From Phascolarctos cinereus (Eukaryota; Chordata; Mammalia; Diprotodontia; Phascolarctidae): a DNA stretch of 64,000 nt. The stretch spans positions 3,443,542 through 3,507,541 of the forward strand of contig NW_018344214.1 of assembly GCF_002099425.1 (NCBI RefSeq), given 5' to 3'. Positions 44,013 to 54,650 of the stretch are shown piece by piece. The notes beneath the pieces were generated by a model. It had not been told where the DNA came from and searched no databases. It saw only the letters and a list, made by a program, of their open reading frames with translations. The stretch's first letter is position 1. Each line of letters begins with the position of its first letter. The translations under genes were made by a program, and so were the position numbers.

Positions 44013-46236
44013 AAATTATATACCAATTTCCCTAATGGATATTGATGCAAACATTTTAAAGCAAGTACATTATAGCAATGTATCATGATGATCATACCCT
44101 ATGACTACGTGGGATTTATACCAAGAATGCAGGGCTGGCTCAAAATTAGGAGGATTGTAAGTATAACTGGCTATAGCAACAGTAAAAATAATAAAGTTTG
44201 AATGTTAATTTTAATTAATTTGTTATTTGTAAATGGTAGATTACATATTGAAAATAATAACAATAAAATAATAAAAAAAACACGATTACATCAGTAGATG
44301 AAAAAGAGCTTTCGACAAAATATAATTCTCATTTCTATTAAAAATACTAAACAGCGTAGGAATCGATGGAGTCTTTCTTAAAATGATAAGTAGCATCTAT
44401 CTAAAACCATCTTCAAGCGTATCTGGAATGGAGCTAAGACAGAAGTCTTCCCCATAAGATCATGGATGAAGCAAGGATGTCCATTATAGCCATTATTCTT
44501 CAATACTGTATTAGAAATGATAGCTATAGCAATAAGATACAAAAAAAAACTGAAAGATTAAAAATAGGCAACAAGGAAACAAAACTATTGTAGATGATAT
44601 GATGGTATACTTTAGAGAATCCTAGAGAATCAGCTAAAAACTACTTGAAATAATTAATAACTTCAATAAAGTTATAGGATACAAAATAAACCCACATAAA
44701 TCATCAGCATTTCTATATATTACCAACAAAGCCCAGGAGCAAGAGATAGGAAGAAAATTTTCTTTTAAAATAATTGTAGACAATGTAAAATACTTGGGAG
44801 TCTACCTACCAAGACAAACCCAGGAACTATATGAGCACAATTACAAAACACTTTTCACACAAATAAAGGCAGATTTGAACAATTGGAAACATATTAATTG
44901 CTCACGGGTAGACCAAGCCAATATAATAAAATGACAATTCTACCTAAATTAATTTATTTATTCAGTGTCATACCAATCAAAGTACTAAATAATTGTTTTA
45001 TAGAGCTAGAAAAAATAATAACAAAATTCATCTGGAATCACAAAAGGTCAAGAATGTCAAGTGAATCAGTTTAAAAAAAGTGAGGGAAGGTAGCTTAACA
45101 AATGGGTAAATTATTTATACGTAAAAGTTGATATTATAAGTAAATTAGGGAAACATGGAAAAATTTAACTGTCAGATCCACGGATAAAGGAAGAATTTAT
45201 GACCAAATCAGAGAGAGAATGGAACGTGGGAATTTCTCAACTACATAGGTAACTGAGCCAGACTTATAAAAATAAAAGACATTCCCCAATTGATAAATTG
45301 TCAAAGGATATGAACAACTAGTTTTTAAGAACAAGAAATCAATAGTCACATGAAAAATACTCTAAATCACTACTGATTAGAGAAATGCAAATTAAAACAA
45401 CTCTGAGGTACCACCTCATACTTATCAGATTGGTTTACATGACAGAAAAGAAAAATAATAAATGCTGGAGGGCGTGTTATAAAAGAAGGACACTAATGCA
45501 CTGGTGGTAGTGTTATGAACTGGTCCAACCATTCTGGAGAATACTTGAGAACTACATCCAGAGGGCTATAAAGTTGTGCATACCCTTTGACTCAGCAGTA
45601 CCACTACTAAATCTGTAGCCTAAAGAAATCAAATACAAGGGGAAAGGATCTATACATACAAAAAATATTTATGGCAGCTCTTCTTGTGAGGGCCAAGAAT
45701 TGGAAATTGAGGGGACATTCATCAGTTGGGGAATGGCTGAACAAGTTGTGGTCTATGATTGTGGTGGAATACTATTGTGCTATAAGAAATGACGAGGGAG
45801 ATGATTTCCGAAAAACCTGGAAAGGCTTACCTGAACTGATGCCAATGAAGTGAGCAGAACCAGCAGAACATTGCACACACTGACAGCAATATTGCAAAGA
45901 TGATCAACTGTGAAAGACTTAGTGACTCTGATCAAGAAAATGATCCAAGACAGTTCCAAAAGACTCATGATGAAAAATGCTATCCACCTCCAGAGAATGA
46001 GAAATGATCAACTCTGAGTGAAAATTGAAGCATACTTCTTTGTGTTTCTTGTTTTTTATTAATTTTTTTTTGCAGCAGGGCTCATATGGAAATATATTTT
46101 GCATAGCTTATCATGTATAATTTGATACATTTGCTTGCCTTCTCAATGGAGGGGCAGGAGGAAGGAGAGAATTGGGAACTCAAAATTAAAAGAAAATAAT
46201 CTTAACTCAGCATGTGTATGTGTGTGTGTGCACGTA
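44013..46236 (+). mobile_element. 5'-truncated L1 inserted into a SINE
   Basis: It begins in the reverse-transcriptase domain of ORF2 (ATATACCAATTTCCCTAATG) and runs through the catalytic-site region (ACAAAACTATTGTAGATGAT near 44579), the C-terminus (peptide AKNWKLRGHSSVGEWLNKLW near 45690) and the 3' UTR. It ends in an A-rich tail plus a short (TG)n. Target duplications AAGGTATTATGACTT (43998-44012) and AAGGTAATATGACTT (46237-46251) differ at one base. Several internal deletions and many stops. Confidence 0.9.
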
Positions 46237-46624
46237 AAGGTAATATGACTTGTCCAGGGTTGCTTAATATAATAGTTTGACAGCTAGGCCTAGAACCTAG
46301 GTTTTCTGATGGATAGTCCAAGACTTTGTCCATTGAACTATATTGTGGTAATAATAGTATTATTCACCTTTCATCCTCCCATTCTTTACCATCCAGGCTG
46401 ACTCATGCCCCAATTGCTAAGAATCCAAATTCATGTGTAGGCAAGGAATGTGGCATAATTTCTGGGAGAAAATAATCAGTTTTCATAGGACAGCAAAGCT
46501 CCATTGTTCAAATATGGCAAAAGCCACAGAAAATCAGACAATTTTGGCTGAGAATCATAGTAGCTATGGAACCTGCTTCCATGTACTTTCCCACTGGTTT
46601 GTATCTTATGCATCTCTCTCCTAC

Positions 46625-46740
46625 CCTCGCCTCATAGAACCATAGATTCTCAGAGGTTAAAGGGAACTCAGAGGCCACTGGTCCAAATGGTTCTTGTCTA
46701 AGAGTTGCCCCCACACTGGCTCCAGAAGGTAGTTAACTGA
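46625..46740 (-). mobile_element. SINE scrap (MIR3-like)
   Basis: TAGAACCATAGATTCTCAGA and GGTTAAAGGGAACTCAGAGG, then CCACTGGTCC, match the start of the family at 41345, reverse orientation. The 3' part is uncertain. Confidence 0.5.
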
Positions 46741-47879
46741 TCTTGTCTTAGATACCCCTTGAGGTGGGTTCAAACAGATCAAAAGCCTGCAACCTGGAGT
46801 TCCCCTTTCCCATTCACTTTGGGAGGTCTTAGTAGAAGAAGTAATAATGCATCTGTATGTGATGTTTTGTTTCAGCTCATGATACTCAGCATTTCTATTC
46901 TCTCTTGCTCCTCAACACAACTTTTATCCTTCTCTGGTCCTTTTCATCACTGAGGAGGGGGGTGGGGAGGGGGGAGAGGGCACTTTAATATTTCCAGATT
47001 GAACTGGTTAATCCCAGTTCCTGCCATCATTCCAAATGAATTACACCTCCCCAAAATGGACCCCCACCAACACAGCACATATTTACACGGTACCTCCCAA
47101 TGATGCAAGATGGAGACAGGCTGTGCTGGCCAAGAATGTGGTGGAAAGCATCGCTCAGCAGGAGTGACGCTACTGAAGGAAGGTTGTGCGTGAGCCCATG
47201 GGGAAAGCAGTTAATTCCTTCAGGGTGGAAATGCTAGATGGGGCCTCTTCAAAGTGGGAGAGTAAGCTATGGCTGCCAGATGCAGGGCAAATGGTGTCTG
47301 GGATATAGGAAAAGGGGGGGTTAAGGGTGGAAGGAAAAAAAAAGATGGTACCCTGCTGTGGCATTGGGCATGCCCATACACTCTGAGACTGCTCAGGCTG
47401 TTTCTTCTAGACTACTAGAGAGAGTGTAATCCAGCTTCCTCATTTTGCAAAGGGGAAACTCTTCTATCCTGAGGAAAAGTAGCATGGTTAGGAACACATA
47501 GCTACTTATAGGCTGAGCCAGAAAAAGACAGATCTACTGATCACCAGGACTCTTTCTTCCCAATTTGAATCCATTTTATGTGAGCCTAAATAAAAGCAGA
47601 GATTGTCTCATTTAGCACACACTTTTGACAGCTTCAAAACTAGTTTTGACACTAATGTGAGTTTGGCTTCCTATGAAAAAGGAAGCAGGTCTTCATTTTC
47701 CATTAGACAGTGAATTATCCACAAGACGTTTATTACCTTTGGGATTTGGGATTCCTTATATGTCTTGGGGGAAGGAAAAGTATATTTCTCTTCCTAATTG
47801 TGTTCTCTTTGGGGTGATCTGAATAAGTTTGCATTTCCTCCAACACAGCAGTTGTAAAATCACCACCACCATCATGAAA
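46741..47879. other. Gene-free, mostly unassigned
   Basis: Contains a GGGGGGTGGGGAGGGGGGAG patch near 46955, part of which could form a G-quadruplex. No coding or named repeat otherwise. Confidence 0.4.
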
Positions 47880-48012
47880 TTACCATGGCCAGTGTGGCGG
47901 GAAGAGTGCTCAGGGTCAAGTCACATAACCTAGTTTTCAGTCTAGACTCTGCCATTTATAAGCTATGTGACCTTTAGCAAGTCATTGAACCCTCTAGGCC
48001 TCAGTGACTTTT
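47880..48012 (+). mobile_element. MIR-type SINE fragment
   Basis: GGCGGGAAGAGTGCTCAGGG, AAGCTATGTGACCTTTAGCA, AGTCATTGAACCCTCTAGGC and CTCAGTGACTTTTT are in SINE order. Confidence 0.75.
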
Positions 48013-48014
48013 TA

Positions 48015-48560
48015 AAAAGTTCTATTGACATGTTTTGGTTTTATATTACAAACATTTCCAGATTACTTCCACTTTGTGAGAGGCTCCCTGTAACAGTAAA
48101 ATAAGTAAAATAATAATTCAATGACCTCATCTGAAAGTGCATGCAATAGTCACATCTGTAGCATCCCACATGTCTCTATTTTTTTATAATCTACAGAAAT
48201 CTATTTTCTCTCCCTCCCACTCCTGATCACATTGGAAAAGAAGAAAAAAAACCAAATTCTTTGTAACAAATGTACATGGTCAAGCAAAACAAATTTCCTG
48301 ATTGGATATATACAAAAGTCTCCATGTCACATTCCACACCCCAAATCCATCCCCTCTCTGTCTCGAGCACAATATTTCCTCATTGGTCCTCTGGATTTAT
48401 GAATGATCATTGGATCGATCATAGTTCTTATGGTGTTCAAAGTTATTTCTTTTGACACTGTTGTTACTGCATAGATTGTTCTGCTGATTTCATTATCAGT
48501 TTATACAAGTCCTCAGAATTGTTCGTTTTTACAATATTGATGTTATAGTATGAATTGTTT
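48015..48560 (-). mobile_element. Old L1 3'-end fragment
   Basis: Reading against the plus strand, CTGTTGTTACTGCATAGATT, GTTCTGCTGATTTCATTATC and AGTTTATACAAGTCC match the layout of the L1 C-terminus and 3' UTR seen at 43240-43330. Further left is 3' UTR-like text. Decayed. Confidence 0.55.
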
Positions 48561-48594
48561 TTCTGGTTCTGCCCATTTGGCTCTTTCTTCGCTT

Positions 48595-48830
48595 GGCTCT
48601 TGAGGAGGTAAGACTCAATGGCCTCTGAAGTCCCTTCCAGTTCTAGATCTCAGATCAGGTGCAGTCTTTTAACTTCTCTGGGCCTCAGTTGATTTTCCTG
48701 AAAATAAGGAGGCAGGACTCAGCGGCTTTTGAAGTACCTTTCAGCTTTACATCTCAGCATCAAAGGAGATAACAGGTGCAAAGCTCTTCACAAACCACAA
48801 AATGCCATTTAGTATTGACTCTAATAGTTA
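48595..48830 (+). mobile_element. SINE pieces
   Basis: AATGGCCTCTGAAGTCCCTT, then CCAGTTCTAGATCT, is a SINE tail. TTAACTTCTCTGGGCCTCAG, GAAGTACCTTTCAGCTTTAC and GCAAAGCTCTTCACAAACCA follow as a second partial element. Confidence 0.65.
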
Positions 48831-48858
48831 TTAGTATTTCCATGGGTACCAGTTCCTA

Positions 48859-48880
48859 TCATCATCATCATCATCATCAC
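48859..48880. repeat. (ATC)n microsatellite
   Basis: Seven ATC units. Confidence 0.9.
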
Positions 48881-49244
48881 CTAAGAAATGCAGCTTGGGG
48901 GAGGGAATAAAGAACAGGTCTTGGAGTCATTGTCACCAAGGCTCACGTCCGACCCTCGTCACGTGTTGGCCGGATGGTCTTGGGCAGATTACTCAGCCTT
49001 TTAGCATCCTGGGCAGCTCTTTCATACTAGAACTTGCAGTGCCAGTCAGCATCAGTAGAAGGAATGTTCTCACTGGGAAGCCCCTTACCCTGATAACATC
49101 ACCAGCCAAAACCAAAAGTCGTCCCTCTAATGCCATCACTTAGCAGAGTTCTCTCTTGGGTCCTTGCTTGTCACCTCCTGCACATTTGCCACCTTCTAGT
49201 TTATTTGATCGGCTCTCATGGGGATAGTTTCTCTCTCCTACTAG

Positions 49245-49365
49245 CTTCTAAACCCCTGAGGACAAGGGCTATGTCTTGGGTATCATGGCAACCCTCAATA
49301 CTTGGCATAAAGCCATGAGCAATGTAGGTGCTGAACAAACATTTGCCAACTAAGTGAATGCTTTC
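49245..49365 (+). mobile_element. L2 LINE 3' end
   Basis: AAACCCCTGAGGACAAGGGC, TACTTGGCATAAAGCCATGA and GTAGGTGCTGAACAAACATT, then TGCCAACTAAGTGAATGC, follow the L2 terminus. Confidence 0.72.
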
Positions 49366-49379
49366 ATTGACACTTCCCT

Positions 49380-49505
49380 CTTAGATTCACAGATTTAGGG
49401 ATGAAAGGAAGCTCAAAGTTCATCTTGAACAGCTTCTTCATTTGGCAAATGAAGAAAATGAGGCCCAGGGAGAAAAAAAAATGACTTCTTCAAGGTGAAA
49501 GTATA
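49380..49505 (-). mobile_element. SINE (MIR3-like), worn
   Basis: CACAGATTTAGGGATGAAAG, CAGCTTCTTCATTTGGCAAA and GAAGAAAATGAGGCCCAGGG, then ATGACTTCTTCAAGGTGAAA, run in the reverse family order. Confidence 0.65.
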
Positions 49506-49854
49506 ATAAAAAAGATGATTGCACGGGAAATTGCAAATCTGCTATGCACTTGCTATTCCTCTTAAAGATGCGACAGTTGTCATGTGTATTCCTTTCGTTA
49601 ATGATTCAGTGCGTGCTTCTGCTTCCTCACCTCCAAGAGTGATGGAATCTGATACTTGTTCCAGACTGATGACTGATCCAACAAGTACAAGCCACCAGCA
49701 GAGTCTTCAGCATTCGTAAACTTTTCAGGCATCGCGCTCGCCTGGGTTCCCCCATCAACCACCTCCTGTTGTCTTCAGACTATTTTCCCTTTCACTGGAG
49801 GAATAACTCATCCAAATATGAAGACCAAAGCACGCGTAAAGAAATATTTAGTCG
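49506..49854. other. Gene-free, unassigned
   Basis: No named repeat or coding signal. Confidence 0.35.
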
Positions 49855-49985
49855 ATTAGGATCCCACCTTTGCTACTAGAGTCACGTGATCTCGAACAGG
49901 CCACATAGTCTATATGAGCCTCAGTTTCCTCAGCTGTACAAGGAGAGGGTAGGGCCAGACAACATCTGGAGTTATTTAGTGACTC
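49855..49985 (+). mobile_element. MIR-type SINE fragment
   Basis: CTAGAGTCACGTGATCTCGA, ACAGGCCACATAGTCTATAT and GCCTCAGTTTCCTCAGCTGT, then ACAAGGAGAGGGTAGGGCCA, in order. Confidence 0.68.
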
Positions 49986-50470
49986 ACAGTCCCAAAGGGG
50001 TTTGGCTGCCTTGAATCTCTTCCCTGAGATTGTTGCCAGAATAGTAAGTTCACATGGATGTTAACTGTGTTACAAGGCAACCTTGTTAGAGCTGCTGCTT
50101 GTTTGGGACCTCTGTGACATGGGGACTCCCTCCCCTTCCCCCAAACATGCAGCAACCTCATCATCCAGATCTGTTGAACTTTCAGCTCCTTTTACTGTCT
50201 CCTCTCAGGCCATGTTGCATAAGTCTTTAATCATTTCCTTGCTCTGTCTGGATTTTCCTACGTGTCCCCTTTCTGGCTGGCGGAACTTAGAGATTGCACA
50301 ACACTCGTTTCAGTCCCAAACCCAAGTAGCCAGGTCCAATCGTTGGCATCACTTGGCATCATACACAGTGCGTCTGAGAATGTCTCCTTGTAACCTGCCC
50401 GTGTACGAACCGTGATTTAACCTGTCCTGCAGCTCCCTCAATGTGACCAAATCCTACCAACACCAGCTCG
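49986..50470. other. Gene-free, unassigned
   Basis: A 110-codon plus frame at 50083-50415 has no recognisable domain. Confidence 0.35.
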
Positions 50471-50474
50471 GCTA

Positions 50475-50620
50475 CTTAGAGTCTTAGTGAGCTGCGTGGG
50501 ATGACGAGAGGTCAAGTGACGTGGCCAGGATCATACAGGAAGGATGTGTCAGAGACAAAACTTGAACCCAGGTCTTTCTCTAAAGCCAGCTATGTAACAC
50601 TGCCCACCATTCTCCTTCTT
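50475..50620 (-). mobile_element. MIR-type SINE, reverse
   Basis: GAGAGGTCAAGTGACGTGGC, CAGGATCATACAGGAAGGAT and AACTTGAACCCAGGTCTTTC in reverse SINE order. Confidence 0.68.
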
Positions 50621-50639
50621 ACAATTATGAAGAGACGTA

Positions 50640-51060
50640 GATTTTGATTTCCCAGTCCCTCAATATGTTCTGGGCTTTTCAGCACGTTGGCTCGTGCAAT
50701 TCTCTATCTCTGGGATTCCCTGTTCCTGCCCCACTCTCCACTTTTGGCCATTTGGAATCCCAGATCTGCTTCTAGGCTGAGCCCCGTTGGTTCCATTTTG
50801 ATGAAGATTCTTTTGAGCACGGCACAGAGCCAAAGAGCATCTCTCCCTACATCTGGGGGACTTGGCTGGCAGTTTCCTTGTCCCTCTCAGATACTTTCAG
50901 ACTCTTAGCTTGAATTCTGTTCATTTCTGGGCTCACCTTGTTCTTCCTGGCTAGACTGTGAGGTCATAGAGTACAAGGTCATCGGTCTTGGTTTCCCTTT
51001 GATTCCTGGCACAGTGCCTTATATGTGTTGTATATGCTCAATAAGGATTGGTTATATTGA
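50640..51060 (+). mobile_element. L2 LINE 3' region
   Basis: TGCAATTCTCTATCTCTGGG, ATTCCCTGTTCCTGCCCCAC, AGATCTGCTTCTAGGCTGAG, GACTGTGAGGTCATAGAGTA, CCTGGCACAGTGCCTTATAT and ATGCTCAATAAGGATTGGTT are colinear L2 text to the terminus. Confidence 0.8.
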
Positions 51061-51119
51061 AACAAGAAGTTAGAGAAATGGGCTAGGAATCAAGAGAATA
51101 GACTTGGGATGAGTCATTT

Positions 51120-51301
51120 CATCTCTGTGTGTTTCTGATCTTCCATCTCTCCTTCTTTGTCTGTCTGGCTATGCCTGTCTTTGTCTCTCTGTGTGTCTCT
51201 TTTTGTCTCTCTGCCTCTGTCTCTTTATCATTCTGTCTGTGTCTGTCTCTGTCTCCATCTCACTCTGTTTCTCCCTCTCTGTCTCTCTCTGTCTCTCTCT
51301 G

Positions 51302-51370
<69 letters not shown>
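51120..51370. repeat. (TC)n with TCTCTGTCTC variants
   Basis: About 250 bp of pyrimidine repeats, purest at the right where they meet the RTE fragment. Ser/Leu-rich frames over it are artefacts. Confidence 0.95.
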
Positions 51371-51372
<2 letters not shown>

Positions 51373-51379
51373 CTACTTC

Positions 51380-51960
51380 AATTCTGTTTTGCTCATAGAA
51401 CACAGCACCTCCTCTGATGTGGGCATGCAATGCTGGATGGCCCTGTGCCAGTATCTCCCATATCACACAATCAATTTCAAAGTTCTTAAGAGAGACCTTG
51501 AGAGTGTCCTTGTATGGAGGTCTTCTGACCTCCACGTGAACACTTGGCTTGTATGAGTTCTCTGTAAAAGTCTTATAGGCAAACACACTTTTAGCATTCG
51601 AACAACATGGCCAACCCATCAGAGCTGTACTCTTTGAACAGAGTTTGAATGCTTGGTAGTTCAGCTCAAAAAAAGACCTCAGTGTTTGATACCTTCTCCT
51701 GCCAGGTGATCTTCAGAATCTTCCTAAGACAATTCAAATGGAAGTGGCACTGGTATACTGTCCAGGTTTCACAGGCATACTACAATGAGGTCAGGACAAT
51801 GGCTCTATAGACCTTCAGTTTGGTAGTCATTCTAATACCCCTTCTCTTCCACACTTTCCTTCAGAGCCTCCCAAACACTGAGCTAGCTCTGGCAATGCGT
51901 GCATCAACCTCATCATTTATGTGGACATCCCTGGAAAGTACACTGCCAAGGTAAGTGAAC
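51380..51960 (-). mobile_element. RTE-clade LINE, reverse-transcriptase C-terminus
   Basis: Minus-strand translation gives the RTE signature in order: RDVHINDEVDARIARASSVF near 51930, WKRRGIRMTTKLKVYRAIVL near 51850, YACETWTVYQ near 51780 and FHLNCLRKILKITWQ near 51730, then a decayed tail near 51640-51400. 5'-truncated, with frame breaks. The (TC)n array beside it on the left (GA on the element's strand) is where the 3' tail of this retroposon should be. Confidence 0.85.
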
Positions 51961-52490
51961 AGGTGAGAGTTGGATAGCAGGTGGACACCAAAAGTAGATG
52001 AGCAGCCCTCACCGAAGTGCTCATTTTCTCTGAATACCCATACACTCTAGAGATCCTTATACACAGTGTGGTAGCCAATTTCTGTTTGGGTATGACATCA
52101 CTACTCCATAAAAATATACTCGGCTTGTGAACACACAGTTTCACTTGGGAGGGCAGTGCAATGAAGACAAACTCACCCCAGTGTGAGGCAGCCCCTTCCA
52201 CTCTTGGTCAGCATGCATTATTAGTATTTCATTAACATCACACCTAAGTTTGCCTCTTTGTAACATCCTCCTATGGCTCTCAGTTCTGCCCTTGAGACCA
52301 AGCAGAACAGGGCAAATCCCCCTTCTACATTTCCATTTAGCCAACACCTGAAGGCAGCCCTCATTTCCTTACTAAAAATCGTCTCTTCTGGCCTCAACAG
52401 CCTTAGTTCTCTCAGCTGATCCCCTCATGGGGGTTCAAGGTCTTTCCCATCCTAGTTACTCTTTTCTGAATTCTCCCTCTTTTCCACTAA
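51961..52490. other. Gene-free; perhaps worn RTE then unassigned
   Basis: Homology to the RTE element fades past 51960. A 94-codon minus frame over 51917-52201 is uninformative. Confidence 0.35.
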
Positions 52491-52492
52491 CT

Positions 52493-52637
52493 TTTTTTGA
52501 AGGCAACTGGGGTTATGTGACTTGCCCAGGGTCACACAGCTAGTAAGTGTCAAGTGTCTGAGGCTGGATTTGAACTCAGGTCCTCATGACTCCAGGGCCA
52601 AGGCACTATACACTGCACCACCTACCTGCCCCTCCAC
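52493..52637 (-). mobile_element. Marsupial tRNA-derived SINE, reverse, little decayed
   Basis: GGCAACTGGGGTTATGTGAC, TTGCCCAGGGTCACACAGCT, AGTAAGTGTC, GGCTGGATTTGAACTCAGGT and ACTGCACCACCTACCTGCCC: the complete head, with few changes. Confidence 0.9.
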
Positions 52638-52834
52638 TGACTTTCCTAAAATGATCCCAAAGATTCTTGGGGTTTGGAAGAAATGAGTGTTAGACCTCTC
52701 AGATGCCATGTAATTGAATTCCTTACATAATTTATGAAATGATTGATTCAATTATAGGGTAAGTTTATTTTCACTTGAAGAACCTCATTCTAAGTTGGAA
52801 AATGTCAGAAAATCAAAAGCAACAGCAACAGTAG

Positions 52835-53065
52835 TTGTTGCAATGGTGAGGTTGCAAAGCACTTTTCTAACACCTCATTTGATGTTTACAACAATCCAAG
52901 GAGGTAGCTGCTGTTATTATCACCATCTTACAGATGAAGAAGCTGAGGCTGAGAAGTTAAGTGACTTGCCCAGGGGCATGCAACTACTAAGTGTCTAATG
53001 CAAGATTTGAATACAGGTCTTTCTGACTTTAAGTCTAGGGCACTCTTTATTGTAACACCTCGACT
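52835..53065 (-). mobile_element. MIR SINE, near full length
   Basis: GTTGCAAAGCACTTTTCTAA, CATTTGATGTTTACAACAAT, CCAAGGAGGTAGCTGCTGTT, CTTACAGATGAAGAAGCTGA and AAGTGACTTGCCCAGGGGCA, then the reverse head. Confidence 0.88.
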
Positions 53066-53139
53066 TTGCTCAGCAGACCTAACCCATACCTGATGCAGAC
53101 CCCTTTACAACTCCCTAACAAATTGTCTCCAGCCTTCAG

Positions 53140-53240
53140 GACGTAGTTTCCAAGTACCTCCTATATGCTAGGCACTGGGGTGCTAGGTGCTAGAGCACAA
53201 AGATAAAGATGAAAAGCCCTTTCCTTCAAGGAACCAACAC
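53140..53240 (+). mobile_element. Unnamed interspersed repeat, 5' part
   Basis: CAAGTACCTCCTATATGCTA, GGCACTGGGGTGCTAGGTGC and AAGCCCTTTCCTTCAAGGAA follow the 30155 family. Confidence 0.55.
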
Positions 53241-53845
53241 ATAGAAAGCACAGAATCATAAGCAGGAAAACCAAGTCCGGTGTGCAGTACCTGTGGTGCT
53301 AGAGAGATTCTGCTCAGGTCACTCTGGGTGGCAGAAGAAAGACATGCCAGGTTCCCTGCATCCTCATTCACCTCCTGAAGAGGTGGAGCCTCTCAGTTCT
53401 TAGCTAATGGTCTTTCTCTTTTCTCATTCCTCTCTCTTCATTCCTCTTCCTCTTGGTCTGTTTTGGTTCCCCTCTCTCCTTAGCTAAGAATCTGTGCATG
53501 GTTTTCTCAGACTATTAATGGTGTCTGCCTCCCCATCCATTGTCCCCCCAGACCACCCATCACCCATACTGGTGATCACCAGCTGAATAGCTCCCCCAGG
53601 CCACTGTACATCCATTCCATTTCTAACATTCTCGATTCTGTCCCATCCATCTCTCCCTCTGTTTTTCTACCATCATACAGCTTTTCTAATTGTCATCTTC
53701 ATTGTTGTGTCTAGAAGCACTTATGCCCCTTCAGTTACTTTCTAAAGTCTTCCTTATTCATTTACTTTTGATACACAAATTTCCCAAGAATTTATCTAAT
53801 TCTGTTAATCAAGCTCTCTATAGTTTGGTGGGTCAAGCATTTCAG
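53241..53845. other. Gene-free, unassigned
   Basis: No named repeat or coding signal. Confidence 0.35.
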
Positions 53846-54235
53846 TTGGTTTGGAAAGTGTTGCCACTTTTCCCAAGGCTGGACAGATCCATTGGTGCCA
53901 GGTTGTGAAAGGCTTTACAAGCAGAACAGAGAACCTTGTATTTTGTCCTCGAGGCAATGCAGAGCCATGGCGGCTGATTGAGGAAGAGAGCAGCAGCAGC
54001 AGATTGGTGTTTAAGGAAAGTCACATGGGCAGGCTGTGGGGAGAGACCTGAGGCAAAGAGAGCAATTGGGAAGCTTTTGCAATAACCCAGGTAAGAGGCA
54101 ATGAGGCTGAACTGGGTGATGACTGTGTGAGTAGAAAGGATCAGAGGTGAGTGATATTGTGAAGGTAGAAAAGGCAAGATCTGGCAACAGACTGGCTACG
54201 TGGGCTGAGAGAGAGAGCTAAAAGTCAAGGTTCTT
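53846..54235 (+). mobile_element. Unnamed interspersed repeat, 3' part
   Basis: GGTTGTGAAAGGCTTTACAA, GCAGAACAGAGAACCTTGTA, GAGGCAATGCAGAGCCATGG, TTTTGCAATAACCCAGGTAA and CTGGCAACAGACTGGCTACG belong to the later part of the family at 22270. The region between its two halves is absent here. Confidence 0.55.
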
Positions 54236-54499
54236 GCTGGTAAAAGAATTTCTCACTGGGAAAAAAAGACCATTAGAGAGCTAATTTTCTCCTAACTCCT
54301 AGTCTGCTGCCTTAGCTTCAATGAATTCAGTCCAACAAATGCTCCTTGAGCACCTCTGGTCATTGGACTCCCAGCTGCAAAGGGTCTTTAGAGAGCCTCT
54401 GTGAGCAGAGAATTCCTCATCAGCAGTGGTCTTCCAGTACAGGGGCATGACCACTTGGGCTGTGTATGTTGCAGATGGGATTACTTTTTTTCTGAAATG

Positions 54500-54650
54500 G
54501 CTTGGACTTGGTGGCCTCTGAGGTCCTTCCAGCCCTAGGTCTCCAATCTTCTGACTCCACTGAGTCCCTCCCTTTTCTGAAACTCAGTTTCCTCCTGTCA
54601 AATGAAGGAGCTGGACTGGATGGCCCCTGAGCTTCCTTCCAGCTTTCAGC
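54500..54650 (+). mobile_element. SINE tail pieces
   Basis: CTTGGTGGCCTCTGAGGTCC, TTCCAGCCCTAGGTCTCCAA, CTCAGTTTCCTCCTGTCAAA and GGACTGGATGGCCCCTGAGC form two adjacent partial SINE 3' parts. Confidence 0.65.

Noticed and set aside
46950-46980. Functional G-quadruplex regulatory site
   Set aside because: A G-rich patch exists, but nothing around it indicates a promoter or gene.
51129-51417. Ser/Leu-rich and Cys-rich long frames
   Set aside because: Translations of the (TC)n microsatellite in three frames.
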